DNA of 64,000 nt from Pristionchus mayeri (taxonomy: Eukaryota; Nematoda; Chromadorea; Rhabditida; Neodiplogasteridae). The notes below the pieces were generated by a model, which worked only from the letters and a program-made list of their open reading frames with translations, made no database searches and was not told where the DNA came from. Location of the stretch: NCBI GenBank assembly GCA_036245805.1, contig BTRK01000003.1, positions 18,516,464-18,580,463 of the forward strand, read 5' to 3'. Shown here piece after piece: positions 19,772 to 32,051 of this stretch (position 1 is the stretch's first letter; every line of letters begins with the position of its first letter). A program made the translations under genes and the position numbers.

Positions 19772-22700
19772 GCTGAGCTTTGATCTCTGATCTCTGAATG
19801 ACGAGGCCTGGGGATTAGAGAAGGGCAGAGGAAGGTGCCGTTACGCGAGATCCATCGATCGACCACTCGGAACGGAGGTGAAACTGGAAAATGAAAGGAG
19901 TGAAGAGGGGTGAAATCGAGCAATTCAAATGATTCAACGTGATGGAAATGGGGAAGAGAGAGAATGCAGATGCTTTTGCCCCCCTCCTATTCATCTACTG
20001 ACATTTTCGGCATTCCGCCATGGCTCGCGATTCACTCCATTTCTCTATGTTTCTTCCTCATTCTCGCACTACCTAACCGACAAGAGAGTGTGCAAAATTA
20101 AGAGAGCTGGCTCCTGCCATTGTCGGCTGTTTTCCATGCGAAGTCATCGTGTTTTTGCGAGAAAATGATTGAATCACTGGCGAGAAATTTTGCATGGAGT
20201 TAGTACTTTTTTCGAGGATTTTTACAATTTTTTTCAGGAAATTTTCTCCCAAACTTTCCGCTTTCCAGGTTCCCTTCCCATCCAAGTAAGAGCTCATTTC
20301 GCAGAGTGTTTCATTAGGCTGAAAAGGCGCGCTTGTTTGTCTCCTTCCTTTCTTTCCCTGAAGAAGTAATCAGAAAATGAGATCTCCTCTCTTCTCTCGG
20401 CCCCTTATGATGGAATTTCCAAGGGTGTTCCCTTTCTCTCCCTTTCCAATTAGTTCCCGCTGTTGTCGAGAGCTCGTCCAAAGCCGTCGAAATCCTTGTG
20501 ATCTCTAGCCCTCTCTGCCTCTCTTCCGTTCCCATGCTCTATCGCTCTGCCTGACCGACGAGAGAGCGTGTGGAATGGAGAGAGTCTCAGACCACACAAG
20601 AACAATACCCCATCCCATTTCGTACAGAATGGGTTCTTTCCCGGCTCCAAGAGTCTCCGTGGCTAACAGTAAACATGCCATAGTTAAGAATCCAGAGATA
20701 TTAACTCTCTTCAATTTCCATGCTCTCTCGTCAGTCAGAGATGGAGAAATTGCATACATAGACACCACAAGCTCCGCCCACTCGGCTCGGACAGTTCTCC
20801 TCTCTAAAGCGAGATTTGAGGAGCACATGCGTAATTTGCGACCAAAACGGTCGACCAAAAAAGAATTCGATAGCTTTCCCCGAGACAAATCGAGTGGTTG
20901 GTCGACGAACTAGGTCTGACTCCTCTAAGTAGGTCAAAATTGAAAAAATAAGGTTAAAATGCCGTTTATACGAAAAATTATAAGTTCGTCGGGCAATATT
21001 CATATTTAATGGTCTCATATCAGTCCAAAACGCGAAAGCAAACGAAGATTTATACTTTCGTTTAATTGTGCTCCTCATTTGAATTTTTTTGAAGCTCCGG
21101 GAGAAATTACGTTAACTCCTAAGGAAGTTGCGCTATTATACCGTCGAGGAGGCATTGAACAGATACTGTCGGAACGATATATTCGGCTGCCTGTTTTATC
21201 GATTTATAGATTTTTATCGCGTTTTCATCGATTATTTTATGTATTTTCTTGCTTGTTCCTAGTCTACGTGAACTGGTCTATCATTGTTCCCGTTTTGGTG
21301 CGGTTTCGATGCGTTCAACACTTATAATTGGTAGGATTAGCCGGCCTGATCCGTTTTTCGCTCCATCTCTAACGCGTAAGTAAGTATTGCTGTGATTATT
21401 GATTACTCTTCTTAGCTAACCTTTATGTTTTGCTATCAGTTACCTCTGTTCATGCACTCTAACGAGTTGTATACATCCGTGATGCTTTGGTTCGTCCAAT
21501 TCGTTAGATTTTTCGCCGCTTTTAGTTATTTTCCTAGTCGTATTTCTTATTTGTACAATTAAATTGGTAGGTATTTATATGGAGATAGTGGTTTCCATGT
21601 GCGCATTGTTTCTAAATTGTAAAATCTACTTTTTCAGAGCCAGAGCATCGATTGGAAGAAGACGTGAGAGAGGATGGAGTCGTCTCTTCGATCTTCACGA
21701 GAGGTGAGACCAGTTTGGTCACCTCCATTTCCCCTAATTTCCTTCGACCACCCCCCCCCTTTCCCAGTTAGAGTCCTCCCTAAATGATTATTGTTCGACT
21801 TGCTCGAAAATCTTCTCTGATCCACTTGCCCACCAATTTAAACTTTCTTTGTCAGCCTGCATAGTCATTGCATTTCTTATTGTAGATCGATCTTTTATAT
21901 CATATTATTCGTATATCAGATATTTTTATTCCAAAGTATTCAATAGATTTATTTATGACTAATTATTGTAAATTTGTTTCTTATTCTCAGAAATTTTATA
22001 TTCTGTCGATCTTTGTTCTTGTGCTCAGCACGAATGTTTCCCTCGTAGGTGCTTGCCATTTCGTCTGGTTGTTTTCCGTCTGTATTTTCTCCTCCCCTAC
22101 CCTCTTCTATCTTTTTATCTATCTCGGCCTTCTCTGACCACTTACAGTATCCACCTACCGTATCCATACCCTGTTCCCTAGTTTCCATGTCTTTCTGAGA
22201 ATTAAATGGTCTGCTGGCACCATTCACTCGCTTTCTTATTTTATTGTGCTAATTTCTGTTGTTTTGCGCGTGAATTGTGGCCCTAATCGATAAATGTGAT
22301 GTTTTTTACTTGAATGCTCCTACAATACACACAAAAGCATCGGGGGATATCTTAAGCGAAGATTAGAACGGTATTTCACTTATTTGTATAGCGAAATCGG
22401 CGGAATAATGGAGGGGGTGCGACAAAGGGGAGAGGAGAAGAGAGGAGAGATTGACTCCGCCCACTTTTCCTCTCGTCTCGCCTTTCCCCCCTCTCCCGTT
22501 GTGCTCGTCGCGCGTGCTTCTCGAGCTGTATCTCGCTTTAGAGATGAGATATCGATCTAATTCCAAAAGGAGGATGTTATTGAGACCCTATGGGACTGTT
22601 TTAACCAACTTTTGTCCAGATTCCGAAACATCGGCTATCCACGTTGTGGACCCTATGCATACATAATGAAGAAGTTCCCTAGCCTTCTCAGTTGATTATG

Positions 22701-24029
22701 CAGCCCACTGTCAAAATGCCTAGATATTCCATCCTTACAATGCAGCCCAAATTGTGGCACCAGCACAAAAACAGATCGTTTCGCGCAAATACCGCGGATA
22801 ATTGAGCCACACCAAAACGGACGGGAAAGAACGGTGAAATTGGGACGCAATTTGCAAAATTGGACGGCGTTTGATCGAAGAATGGCAGTATGTCGATACA
22901 TTTGACACACTCCAGAGCAAATGTTTGTCTTTGATAGCTTCGTCCTCCTCTTTATGGGGTTGCAGTGGTATTGCGAACTGAGTGAGCGAGAGAGCGAAGA
23001 GAGTCTCGGATTACCGAATGTCGACCTAAACAGCTGGAGAGCTCAAATTAACACGTGTCTGCATGCTCTGGAGTTTCACTCAAAGAAGAAAGATGCTAAA
23101 TGCAGCTTCCTGTTGAAAGTAGATTCATGAAAGTAGGTAGATGTCTCCCCCCTTTTTTCAAGCTATCTCGATCCTTGTGACTAATGGAATTGCATAAAAT
23201 TAAGCGAATTTCCAACAACGGTTTCTGCAGCTTTACTGAGAGAACATGGAAAAAATGAAAGCTTCATTGTTCTCTCGCGAAACGTGATTCTGTGACGAAC
23301 TGTGATTGCACTTTCCACGTCTGATGTTTAATCCTAGAAAGGTGAGAAACGAGGCCAAAATGTTGCATCGCTCTCTCCCAAAATGGGGCAATAGCTTGCG
23401 AGAGGAGCATTTGTCGACATATTCGTTTACTTTGCCCTCCCTCTCTCTTCTCATGTGTTTCCTCCGTTTGCGGTCGTCGCAACATTTCCGAGAAGTGCGT
23501 AAGCGTCTAGAGACTCTCTTCATTTCACACACTCTCTAGTAGATGTAATTCGAAGTTTTGTTTGGAGTTCCGGTTTACTCAACGATCAACTAAATGAAAC
23601 AGTAGAACAAGTTGACGAAAACTGACTTTATTCGGAGAAGCTGGAAGTTTCTTGAAATTTTCAAATCACATTCCATCTTCCTCGTCAGAAAACAAGAGCG
23701 ATAGTAGTAATCGTGAAATATGTCTGCTCTCCGTCGACTTGGCATATGGAAAGCAGTGTAAGCCACCAACCTTCCGCGTAAAGTGATAATGTCATTTGCT
23801 GACTATTTACTAGCCTCATACAACGTAAGGAAGGATATCAGCAGCGGATGTTTTGTTGTTTACCCCCCCCCCCTTCTTGCCACCCCATTCATAGCTCATG
23901 ATCTGACTAGAGCAGACGAAATAGCGAAACGAAAAAAGGGGCGGGGCCTCAGCCCCCCCCCCCCCTTCCTCTCCCTCCCCCCAGTCCTCGCCCCACGCCG
24001 ATGGTCTGAGGCAGTGCACTGCAGTTCCG
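19772..24029. other. Repeat-rich intergenic DNA, no gene recognised
   Basis: Holds multiple foldback fragments with CTCTCGTCGGTCAGA-like cores and GAGAGAGC/GCTCTCTC arms (about 20.03, 20.5, 20.7, 23.4 kb) and homopolymer C runs near 23.87 and 23.96 kb. A frame at 20575-20913 and one at 21079-21327 are open but show no family signal or splice context. The promoter of the small membrane-protein gene should lie near 24.0 kb. Confidence 0.55.
20505..20590. repeat. Foldback element copy
   Basis: CCCATGCTCTATCGCTCTG followed by CCTGACCGACGAGAGAGCGT and GGAATGGAGAGAG pair as an imperfect inverted repeat. The same core recurs at about 26280, 46270 and 40370. Confidence 0.5.
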
Positions 24030-27000
24030 ATGGCAGCCACGACACGTCGACGACGATTCGCATTCGTCGCCCTCGCCACCGCACTCGCCGCACTCACGCT
24101 GGCACACCAAGTGGCTACCGTAAGCGGCGCACCTGATGCCGATCGGCGCGCCGTCGTCTTCGAAGACGAGGATCACTACTTTGGCTGTCTGCCGGACAGG
24201 TACGGTATTTTGCGGGATCGATAAGTGCCTTTATTTTCGGTTGGAACGAGGATTTTATTGCATTGTTTGTGTGGTAGATGGGTGCGAAAGGACGGTTTCG
24301 GTTCAAATTGTGATTGGATTACAGCTGGGGCGAGTAAATCCGGTGCGAACGGGGGGATAATCCCAGCTCGATTACGATGGGATATTGACGTGATTCATCC
24401 CCCTCTACTTCCTATCCTCTTTTCGAATATCACGCAGTCGCATGGAGCACACTTTGGCCATGTTTTTCCCGGAAGAGCAGCTCAATTCGATATCCTCTCT
24501 GGAGAGGGCGGATTGATGGACAGCTTACTGTTGAGTTGGACATCGGATAGCACTTTAGCCTACCTATTGTCAAATTACTCTCGTTCGGTGTGCGGAACAA
24601 GAACAAATTCGGGAGCAATTGCACTGAAACTGTGCGGAACGGCAATTATCGGTACTCGAATCGAGTTGATTGTTCGCTCAATTGCTACCTGGGAATGTTC
24701 CGCACTGTTGTCTCTCCCTCACTGTGAGTTCACTTAGTGACCACAGCAATTTGAGAGGAACGATTTTGAGTTACTGTAGCTCTGTATTCCAATTTCACAT
24801 TCTCACTTGCAGAGATCCACTGCACATTGTGTCACTTGGGTATTTATCTCTCTCCCTCTCCCCTCCCTCTCTCTCTCTCTCCCCCCCCCCCTCCCCCTCC
24901 TCTTCCCTCTCTTGGTCCTCTCACCGAGCAGGCTGCTCCTCCCAGGGGAGAAGATGCGACTATGAGAAGAGAGAGGAGGATGAGCAATGCGACACGCCGC
25001 ATGTTCCAATGGAGAAGTTGTCGAAAAGGGAATCTGGAAAGGTTCGAAGAACACCCGCTAGTGTACACTTCATTAGCAGAAAGCAGAAATGGGCAATATT
25101 GCCGAGGTTTTCCTTCGAAGAGTTCTAGGAAAGACCAACAATCGTCCACCGAGATCCAATCTTAAAGCCTTTGTTCGTTGAAAAAGCGGTGTATGATCAA
25201 CGATAACTGTAGTGTCGACTATAATAGCCGAGTTGACTACAGTTCTGCCTGAGAAGATGTCTAATCTTAGCGGTTCTGAGAACAAAGATCAATCTCTGAT
25301 AGACAGCTCATCAATCGAGAAGGCTACTAGAACTTTCATGGGCATCTCTTCTCTTCATTCTCTCGGAATCCAAAAGAGGCGCCCTCGTTGACGTTTGAAC
25401 GCAACAAATGGCCTTGTTTAGGGAAGCTGCGCGCGCGGGAATTTATGCAGATTTAGTTGTCGAAGTCGGCGCCGAGGGTGTTTTGGCCCTGCCATTTCTA
25501 TCGTCGGTACCCTCTCGGTACCAGAATCCCGGTCCCAAGCCCCTTAGGATGTACCAGGAAGGAATTGCTCAGGGCCCAGAGATCGGGCCAGGAAGTATAC
25601 TACGTTCCTACTCAAATGATGCCCTGCGCGAGTAATGAATCGAATTGGAGAAGGGGAGGAAGCTTCTCTCCCTCTCTCGTTTCACTCCCACTTAGCAGGT
25701 CATCGTCCCTTTCCCCCCTCTCAGAATCTCATTGAGTGACCCCGAAGAGGGGAATCCAGCCTAGCTCACGGATGAGTTTAGGGGTCCTTGAAGCATCTGG
25801 GAAGTGTTTGGTTATTTCAAGATAGGAAAAGGAGATTTGTCGGATTTCTACCATATTTCGCAAATTTCTTCGCACTTTGAAACATAAGCGAGCGAGTGTT
25901 TCGCCCTTGCAGTTCCCTAGTGGCCAGGCGACAGAGGAGAGGCGCAGCCTATTAGAAGTGGACGAAACAGGGCGATGATTCTCTCTTCATTTCCCACACC
26001 CTCCAGTTGGTCAGAGAGAGTGAGAGAGCAAGGAAAAAGAGGAGAGGGAGAGATCATTTAAGGGGCGAAGGGATCAGTGGAAGGAAGAGGTCGCCAGTGT
26101 AATGAATAGGGAATTACAAAGACTCAGTCTATCTATGTTTCACCAGCCAAATATACAGAGATGAAATCGAAAAGCCCTAATGTCTTTGTTGATGATTTTG
26201 AAAACTTAAATATTCTCTAGACTTATCCTCCATCCGTGTTTTGCTGTTGTAAGAACAGCTCCATCATATTTACTGACCTGTTCTCTTACTTCTGCACGAT
26301 CTCTCGCCGGTCAGACAGTGCGAGAGAGCAGGCGATGCAGAGAGACTCAGAGACATGCTCCATCATCATATCCGAGCCGCTTGTTATCGTGAAATAGGTG
26401 GTGAACTTGCCAGTGATCAATCTTTTATCTCTCCCACATTCCTCTGCTGTTTAGTCCCTTTCTTCTCCTAGCTGGGCCTCATAATCTCTCACGTTCTTTC
26501 CCTTCTCAAACAGGACGAGAGAGCACGTGAACTGAGGAGAGTCACGAGTATCTGGTGAGAATGGGAGGAGGAAGCTATTATCTCCTCGTTCTCTTATTCT
26601 CACTCAAAAGAGTAGGCAACTCGGCCGAGTGAAAGGGACCGCAATTTGGTCTGAGGGGTGCCAATGGCTTTTACTCAATCCAAAAAGAGAAGAAAGAGTG
26701 GGAAGAAGAAGGGGCGAGAGTTTGGGGATCTCTGGCCTCGGAAATCCCGGAGAGTTCTTCTCTTGTCTAGAGTCGAATGAAGACCACTCCTCATTATGCT
26801 TGCTTCTTGCTCACTTCGCTGCGAGTCACATTCTGAAATTCCACTGACCAAAGGACGATTTTGGCTCTCTTTCAAAACTGAGGATGCCTGAATCAGGGTG
26901 GAGACAACGAGAGAGCAGGGAAAGTGATGAGAGTCGGATCATTCTCGGAGATCTCATCGAAAAGTCGCTCGCTCGCAGCGCTCAATTATTCATAATTTGT

Positions 27001-30000
27001 TTGAATTGGCGGGAGGAGGAGGAGGCCAAATGATGAATTGGTGCTTGAGACCGCGTGAGTTCGCATTGAAAAACGCACAGTTGACGCAAAGTTGCGACCC
27101 ACTCATGTCAGCCGGGATTGGCTGCTGCGAATGCAGCAGTTGCTGCAGTGGTCGTAGGAAGCAATCAGGGCATATGCCAGCCAAAACATGTGGTCCGCCT
27201 CGCCGCTTCGGCTTATCGTCTCGCTCGTTTGCTGCCAACGCGAAAGAACATGTGGCGGCTCGGGTTTCGGGGGTGTTCGAGCGTGTAAGAGATGTAGATG
27301 CGAATAGATTGTTAAATCTCATTCCTGGACTCTGAAGTTCACAAGAAAGGGGTTGTAAGTAGCTTCGTTTGAGAAGGAATGGCGTTGATATAGAGGGATT
27401 GTTGATTCTCACTCTGGACTCTGAGTCCATTGTCTCTTTGTCTTCTAAGTAGCTTCGTTTGAGGGGGGAATGGCGAAAGTGCGAGGGTGTGGAATAGGAA
27501 CGGATTCGCGAGAAATGACCGTCTTCATTCAGCGTGCTTCCTCATCGCTCTGATAGGCTAGAGAGCATGCATAATGAAGAGAGTCTATTCCATGGTTGAA
27601 GTGGAAGCTCATTTCCATCGCTCAACCTCTGCACTTCCCGCATAATCATACTAATCATAGTGCAGCGCTCAGACCATCACGAGAAGAGGAAAAAGAGAAG
27701 TGGGAGAATGATGAATTGCGCATATTATAGGGCGCGGGAAGTCAGGAGGGGAGGAAGGAGGGGAAGGGCTAAGGGAGGATTGATGGGGGTCAAGTGGCCA
27801 CTACGACGAAGCCTCGTTTAGAGACACGCTGGGAGTTTCGAGGCTTCAGGGGAATTTGATTTTAAGATGAAACGAAGGCATTATCATTACAAGACTATTG
27901 ATAGTCCAGTTGAAGAAAATGTGAAACTCAAAACGAACTGTACGACAAGTCTGCCAGAGACCCAATCATCTTTTTTGTAGCGCCACAAACTTTATCAGCG
28001 CATATTTTTCGTCTGGAACTCCAGCATCTTGTTGTGTTGTCTGATTGGCAGTGAATGGAATAGAGAGAAGAGGGGATGGAATGGGAGAGAAGAACACACA
28101 GACTCACACTTTATTCTATCTCTGGGCATGAAAAAATGGGAATGGGTCGGGTGGGGGGCTCTTCTCTTCGTGGAACCAGGAATATCTGGATTTCTGGTTC
28201 TGGTGTCACGCTTATGGTGCAGATCCTAGAGTCTGGTACCATGAGATCCAGGTCGATCAGGCCTGTCCTCTTCAGAACACACACTAGTCAAAGATCAACA
28301 TGTTGTCTCCTAACTGCAATCAACACACCAGTGTGTTTTCGCATCTCGAGTGGAGTCTCGTATTTATCTATTACACCACCTGATCCTCGGGACCAGGGAC
28401 TGATCCTGGTTCAAGAGGTACCCAGCCAGAACCGTGGACCAGGTACCCGATTCCCGGTGCCAAAACACTAACCCAGTGCGTGATTGATGATGAGCGAAGG
28501 GGCAGCAGGAAATTAGGGGGTCGAGAGATTTATGCTGATAGAGTGGTTGAGGAGTGAGGGAGAGTGGGACAACAGCAGTCTGGGTCAAATCGTGTTAAGA
28601 CTTGCGAAAGGGGGAATGGAGGAGTAAATGAGAAATTGGAATGAATCAACGAATGGTTTCGTGATCAGCTAGAGTTCTCAAGAAGCTGCAGTTGATTCCA
28701 TCACGCAGTCGTTTCCTCTTCAGAGCAGCGAGATTTGAGTCACAGGAATAAGTAAAAAAGCCCGGCTATTCTCCACATTACTCGCCCGTTTCCGTTGCCC
28801 ATACACCCACACCCGGAGCGAATAAGAGAGAGAAATCTCCCGGAAACGCGAAGCTAACGCGAAAATTAGCCCTCTCTCGCTACGGTAGTCCTCTCGAGCT
28901 CACGATGCTGAAAATTCGGACAAATCGTGTAGAGACTTTCAAAAAGGGAAAATGCTGGCGGGAATTCAAAATTTGAATTTTTCAGGTGCGAAGATCCGCT
29001 GCACGACTCGTTCTTCTCGTTCTACGCCTGCTGCGGATATGACTGCTGCCACAAGTTCCGCTTCTGGGTGATGTCAGTTGTTGCGTCATTGATAGGAAAT
29101 CCACTTTTCCGCAACATCTCGTATAAAATTACGAGGTAGTTCCATCATCAGTACGCAAATTATACTAATTTCACATAGTTAGAGACCGCAGGCTCCGCCC
29201 ACTTAGGAGGAGAAAGAGGCGCGTCGAAATCTGGTTCTTGAAATGACGCAGCGAATACTTATCCAAAAAATATGGAAAAAATATTTTTGGGTACGTCTAA
29301 CTAGTGTCTATAAACGACAGGGTGCCCGTCATGCATTATCTAATCAGAAATATCTAAAAAAAAAGACCGATTTAGGGTTCATGATAGGGGAATGAAAAGG
29401 TTCCGACGACAATTCTTAACACGGGCATGGTGCGATGGATAGTTCCTGATTTTAGGCGTCGATTGAGACCGAGAACGTATTTTTTGGATTTTTTTCCGAT
29501 TAATCATTTCATTTCAAAGGTTCAAGAGCGTGCGCTAATGGAACTGCAAAGGGGCGGTGCTTCGTCTCTACTTGCTCGCTTATCTCTCACCCGGCGTGTG
29601 CAGAGAGCGCGCGCTCTTGAGGACCTCTGCCTTTCCTCTCATCCTCGAGCAAGCTCGACGCGAAGCTATGCTCAAATTTGTGGAGAAACCAGGCAGAGCG
29701 GGCTCCGACCACTTCGCTCTCGTCCCAATTTCGACTCCCTTTCCGTTGCGACTCTTTCGAGGTGTTTTTGGGCCATAACTCGAGTCAACGATACGATATC
29801 TCCAAACGGCAAAAAGTATGGCCTGATTTAGCCCCAAAGGGATACATTAGACCCACAAATGACCCTGCCAAAGCAATTCGGTCACCCATCTTGCGGTCTC
29901 TACACATAGTCAGTCTGTGGGATAGTAAGATAGCCTGTCAAATAATCACACTGTCTGGTTTCACGATAACGAAACTTCTGGCGAAACTCGATAGCTAAAC

Positions 30001-30888
30001 TTCTGAAATACGTGCGATATCCATAACTTTTCCGCAACTGGGCGCCCTTTGAAACTTCAAAACAGAAAATCCTATTGTATCAGCAAGAACTTCCTGTTTG
30101 TAGTCACGCCAATTCTGACACTTCCTTCGCCTCTCTCGACTGAAAACAAAAACAGGGCGTCAAATAAGGGTGTGACATGTTTGCGAATTCCCTCCTAGCC
30201 ACTCTTCGCTCTCCGCTGCAGTGGGTGTCCAATTTCGGGCGCAAATTGAGCCCCTCGATGCTAACGACAGTAAGACTGCGCTCGCCTTGCGGAATCGCAT
30301 GTCACAGCCGGACCGAAATAGAACTGCGCACACGCATAGCCGGAAGCAATAACCGAGCAACCGTACTTCCTGAGTATGGTAGAGCGCTCGTCGGGGCGCA
30401 CCCATGATCGTCTTCTTTCGAGGAAAAGAGAGGCTTGGAATATATGCGACGAAAACACTTCTCGTCAACGGGTCACCCACACAAACTCGCCCCTTGAGGG
30501 GCCTAATGCAAGATACGAGGGAGAGGCTCTCTTCATTTCTCGCGCTCTCTCGTCGCCTTTAGCGTCTGTTCCCCCCTCTCCTCCGCATTGTCTCTCTCCT
30601 CTCCTCAATTTCGAGTAGTTTGTTGCCCTGCAAAAAACTCCTCTCGAAATTCAGAGGATACACGATAGACTAATTCGAATCTGCTTTTTTACAAGAATCA
30701 TTGGATCCGCAGATCCTTAGGGACTCACTGTGCAAAATAATTGAGACGTCAATTCCTGAAATTCAATAATAGAAAATCTACAGTATCCTCGTAATTCTAC
30801 CGTATCCCTTTCCAGACCGGCGGGCATCGCATCGGTGGGATTCGTTGCGGGGGCCTTCTTCGCGCTGTGCTTCCAGTGCCGGGACTGA
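24030..30888 (+). CDS. Small VOPP1/WBP1-like (STMC6-type) single-pass membrane protein
   Basis: Three exons with matching phases (24030-24199, 28986-29072, 30816-30888) encode 109 aa. The N-terminus has four arginines followed by a hydrophobic signal or anchor (FAFVALATALAALTLAH). A short acidic ectodomain has C-x4-C and then CCGYDCC, followed directly by FRFW and a hydrophobic segment (GIASVGFVAGAFFALCF), ending in QCRD. A CC-x3-CC pair just before a single TM helix is the hallmark of the VOPP1/WBP1/Shisa-like (STMC6) group, whose members act as adaptors for ubiquitin ligases or trafficking. The family link is inference from this short motif. The exon 2 donor is taken as GTCAGT because it alone keeps the hydrophobic frame. 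Introns of 4.8 kb and 1.7 kb are unusually long here and filled with foldback repeats. Confidence 0.7.
26270..26350. repeat. Foldback element copy
   Basis: CTTCTGCACGATCTCTCGCC and GTCAGACAGTGCGAGAGAGC with GATGCAGAGAGACTCAG form an imperfect inverted repeat of the dispersed family. Another copy lies at about 26480-26550. Confidence 0.5.
27500..27590. repeat. Foldback MITE-like copy (TTCATTCTGCG family)
   Basis: GGATTCGCGAGAAATGACC with GTCTTCATTCAGCGTGC on the left and GCATGCATAATGAAGAGAG on the right. The left arm matches the copies at 12655 and 15820. Confidence 0.65.
29073..30815. other. Second intron of the small membrane-protein gene
   Basis: 1.7 kb without a supported exon. It carries GCTCCGCCCACTTAGG, a motif that also occurs in other repeats of this window, and a foldback fragment near 30.52 kb. 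Open frames near 29.4-30.0 kb have no recognisable domain. Confidence 0.45.
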
Positions 30889-31347
30889 GATCAAAGATTA
30901 CGATCTCTCTTTGACTCCCATACTCTCTCGTCCGTGAGATACTGTGATCAGCCAGTCTTTCCCCCCTTCCACTTCCATTCTTACCATTCTATCAGTATGA
31001 TTGCCGGATACTGTAGTGCAAGACTTGCTCTCTCCGCTTTGAACACTATTTAGTTCCTCTACATGTCTAGAAAGTGTACAGAAAGGAAAGAGCTTCTCTT
31101 TAGCAATCCATGCATAGCGATCAGCTATCAGCCCCATTGTTCCACCTTTCGTGTATGTATTACTCGGGTCGATAAATGTGAGACTATCGAAATCATGCTG
31201 TTTTTTTACTATTTATATTTTGATGTGGAAATTGAAGCAATTCCAACAGATTCGTTCGTCTTCTGCATTTATCGCATTCCTGAAACTCAGATCATCATGA
31301 CCATCTAGAACAATGAAAATTGTTCAAAATACAATACCAAAAGTGTT

Positions 31348-31421
31348 TGCCGCCAGCAGGGGTCGAACCTGCGACCTTGGCCTTATTAGACCCACGCTCT
31401 AACCGACTGACCTATGGCGGC
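31348..31421 (-). pseudogene. Decayed tRNA-Ile(AAU) copy
   Basis: Minus-strand cloverleaf with acceptor GCCGCCA/TGGCGGC, T arm with GGTTCGACCCC and anticodon loop CTAATAA (AAU, isoleucine). Compared with the copy at 36049-36122 it has G for C in the D stem (GGTC against GAGC) and G for C in the anticodon stem (GGGT against GGCC), each making a G-G mismatch. Two stem mismatches suggest a non-functional copy, although the anticodon and promoter boxes are intact. Confidence 0.75.
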
Positions 31422-31747
31422 TGATGGCAGCTCGGTCTTTAATATCATTGATCATAGTGGACAACAAGATGACAAGAAGACGACTGTGGGAAAATGTCTG
31501 TTTCCCCTCCATCTTTCACGTCAGAGACCTTCCGTTGACCCTTTCAATACTTGGACTCCATAGCATAGTAGGTTGACCTTTTATCCATGTAGTCAGTGAA
31601 AATTGCAAGACATGATCGTCACTTTATCGAGTGAATCACTGGTTGGCGTGCATTGAAGTCACTTGTCTATGCTTTTATTCTACTTGTACGTGCCGGCATT
31701 CTGAATACGGTAGGCTACTGTAGTCGATACCAGCTCCGCAACAGAAG

Positions 31748-31801
31748 GGCCTTGTTTCAGGAATGCCGTCCATCCTGTGTCGGCATTCCTGAAACAAGGC
31801 C
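31748..31801. repeat. Perfect 21 bp-arm hairpin
   Basis: Arms 31748-31768 and 31781-31801 are exact reverse complements (GGCCTTGTTTCAGGAATGCC...), with a 12 nt loop. It lies 250 bp upstream of the zinc-finger gene start. It could be a small foldback element or part of a transcribed hairpin. Confidence 0.9.
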
Positions 31802-32051
31802 GATTTAGGTTTCATGTAGTTCGAAACAACGACATAACAACAAAACTAACCGTAACTTGAACGAATTCGTCACAGAATGATCATCTTATTTGCATTCATT
31901 TTGCCACTCCAGGAGAGAGAGGAGGGTCTCTCATTCTCTCTCGACCTCGATCATCGAGGCGGTTCGTTGCTCTCTGTTGTTTTGCTTGTTTTTATGACGT
32001 ATCTATGGCAGGTTAGCTGCTCTTTACTGATGCTTACTGAAACTGCTTTAG

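Larger units (their letters stand above)
24200..28985. other. 4.8 kb first intron of the small membrane-protein gene
   Basis: No exon on either strand could be supported. It contains pyrimidine-rich tracts (24840-24910), foldback fragments (26.0, 26.3, 26.5, 26.8, 27.5 kb) and GGTACC-rich segments near 25.5 and 28.4 kb. A nested gene without family signal cannot be excluded. Confidence 0.5.

Noticed and set aside
20575..20913. Plus-strand frame of 112 codons
   Set aside because: It overlaps foldback repeat sequence, lacks splice context and shows no domain pattern.
22580..22910. Possible transposon-derived coding fragment
   Set aside because: A few suggestive peptides, but stops interrupt every frame and no terminal repeats or catalytic motif could be found.
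29427..29998. Plus-strand frames up to 134 codons
   Set aside because: They lie in a repeat-rich intron with no family signal or splice support.
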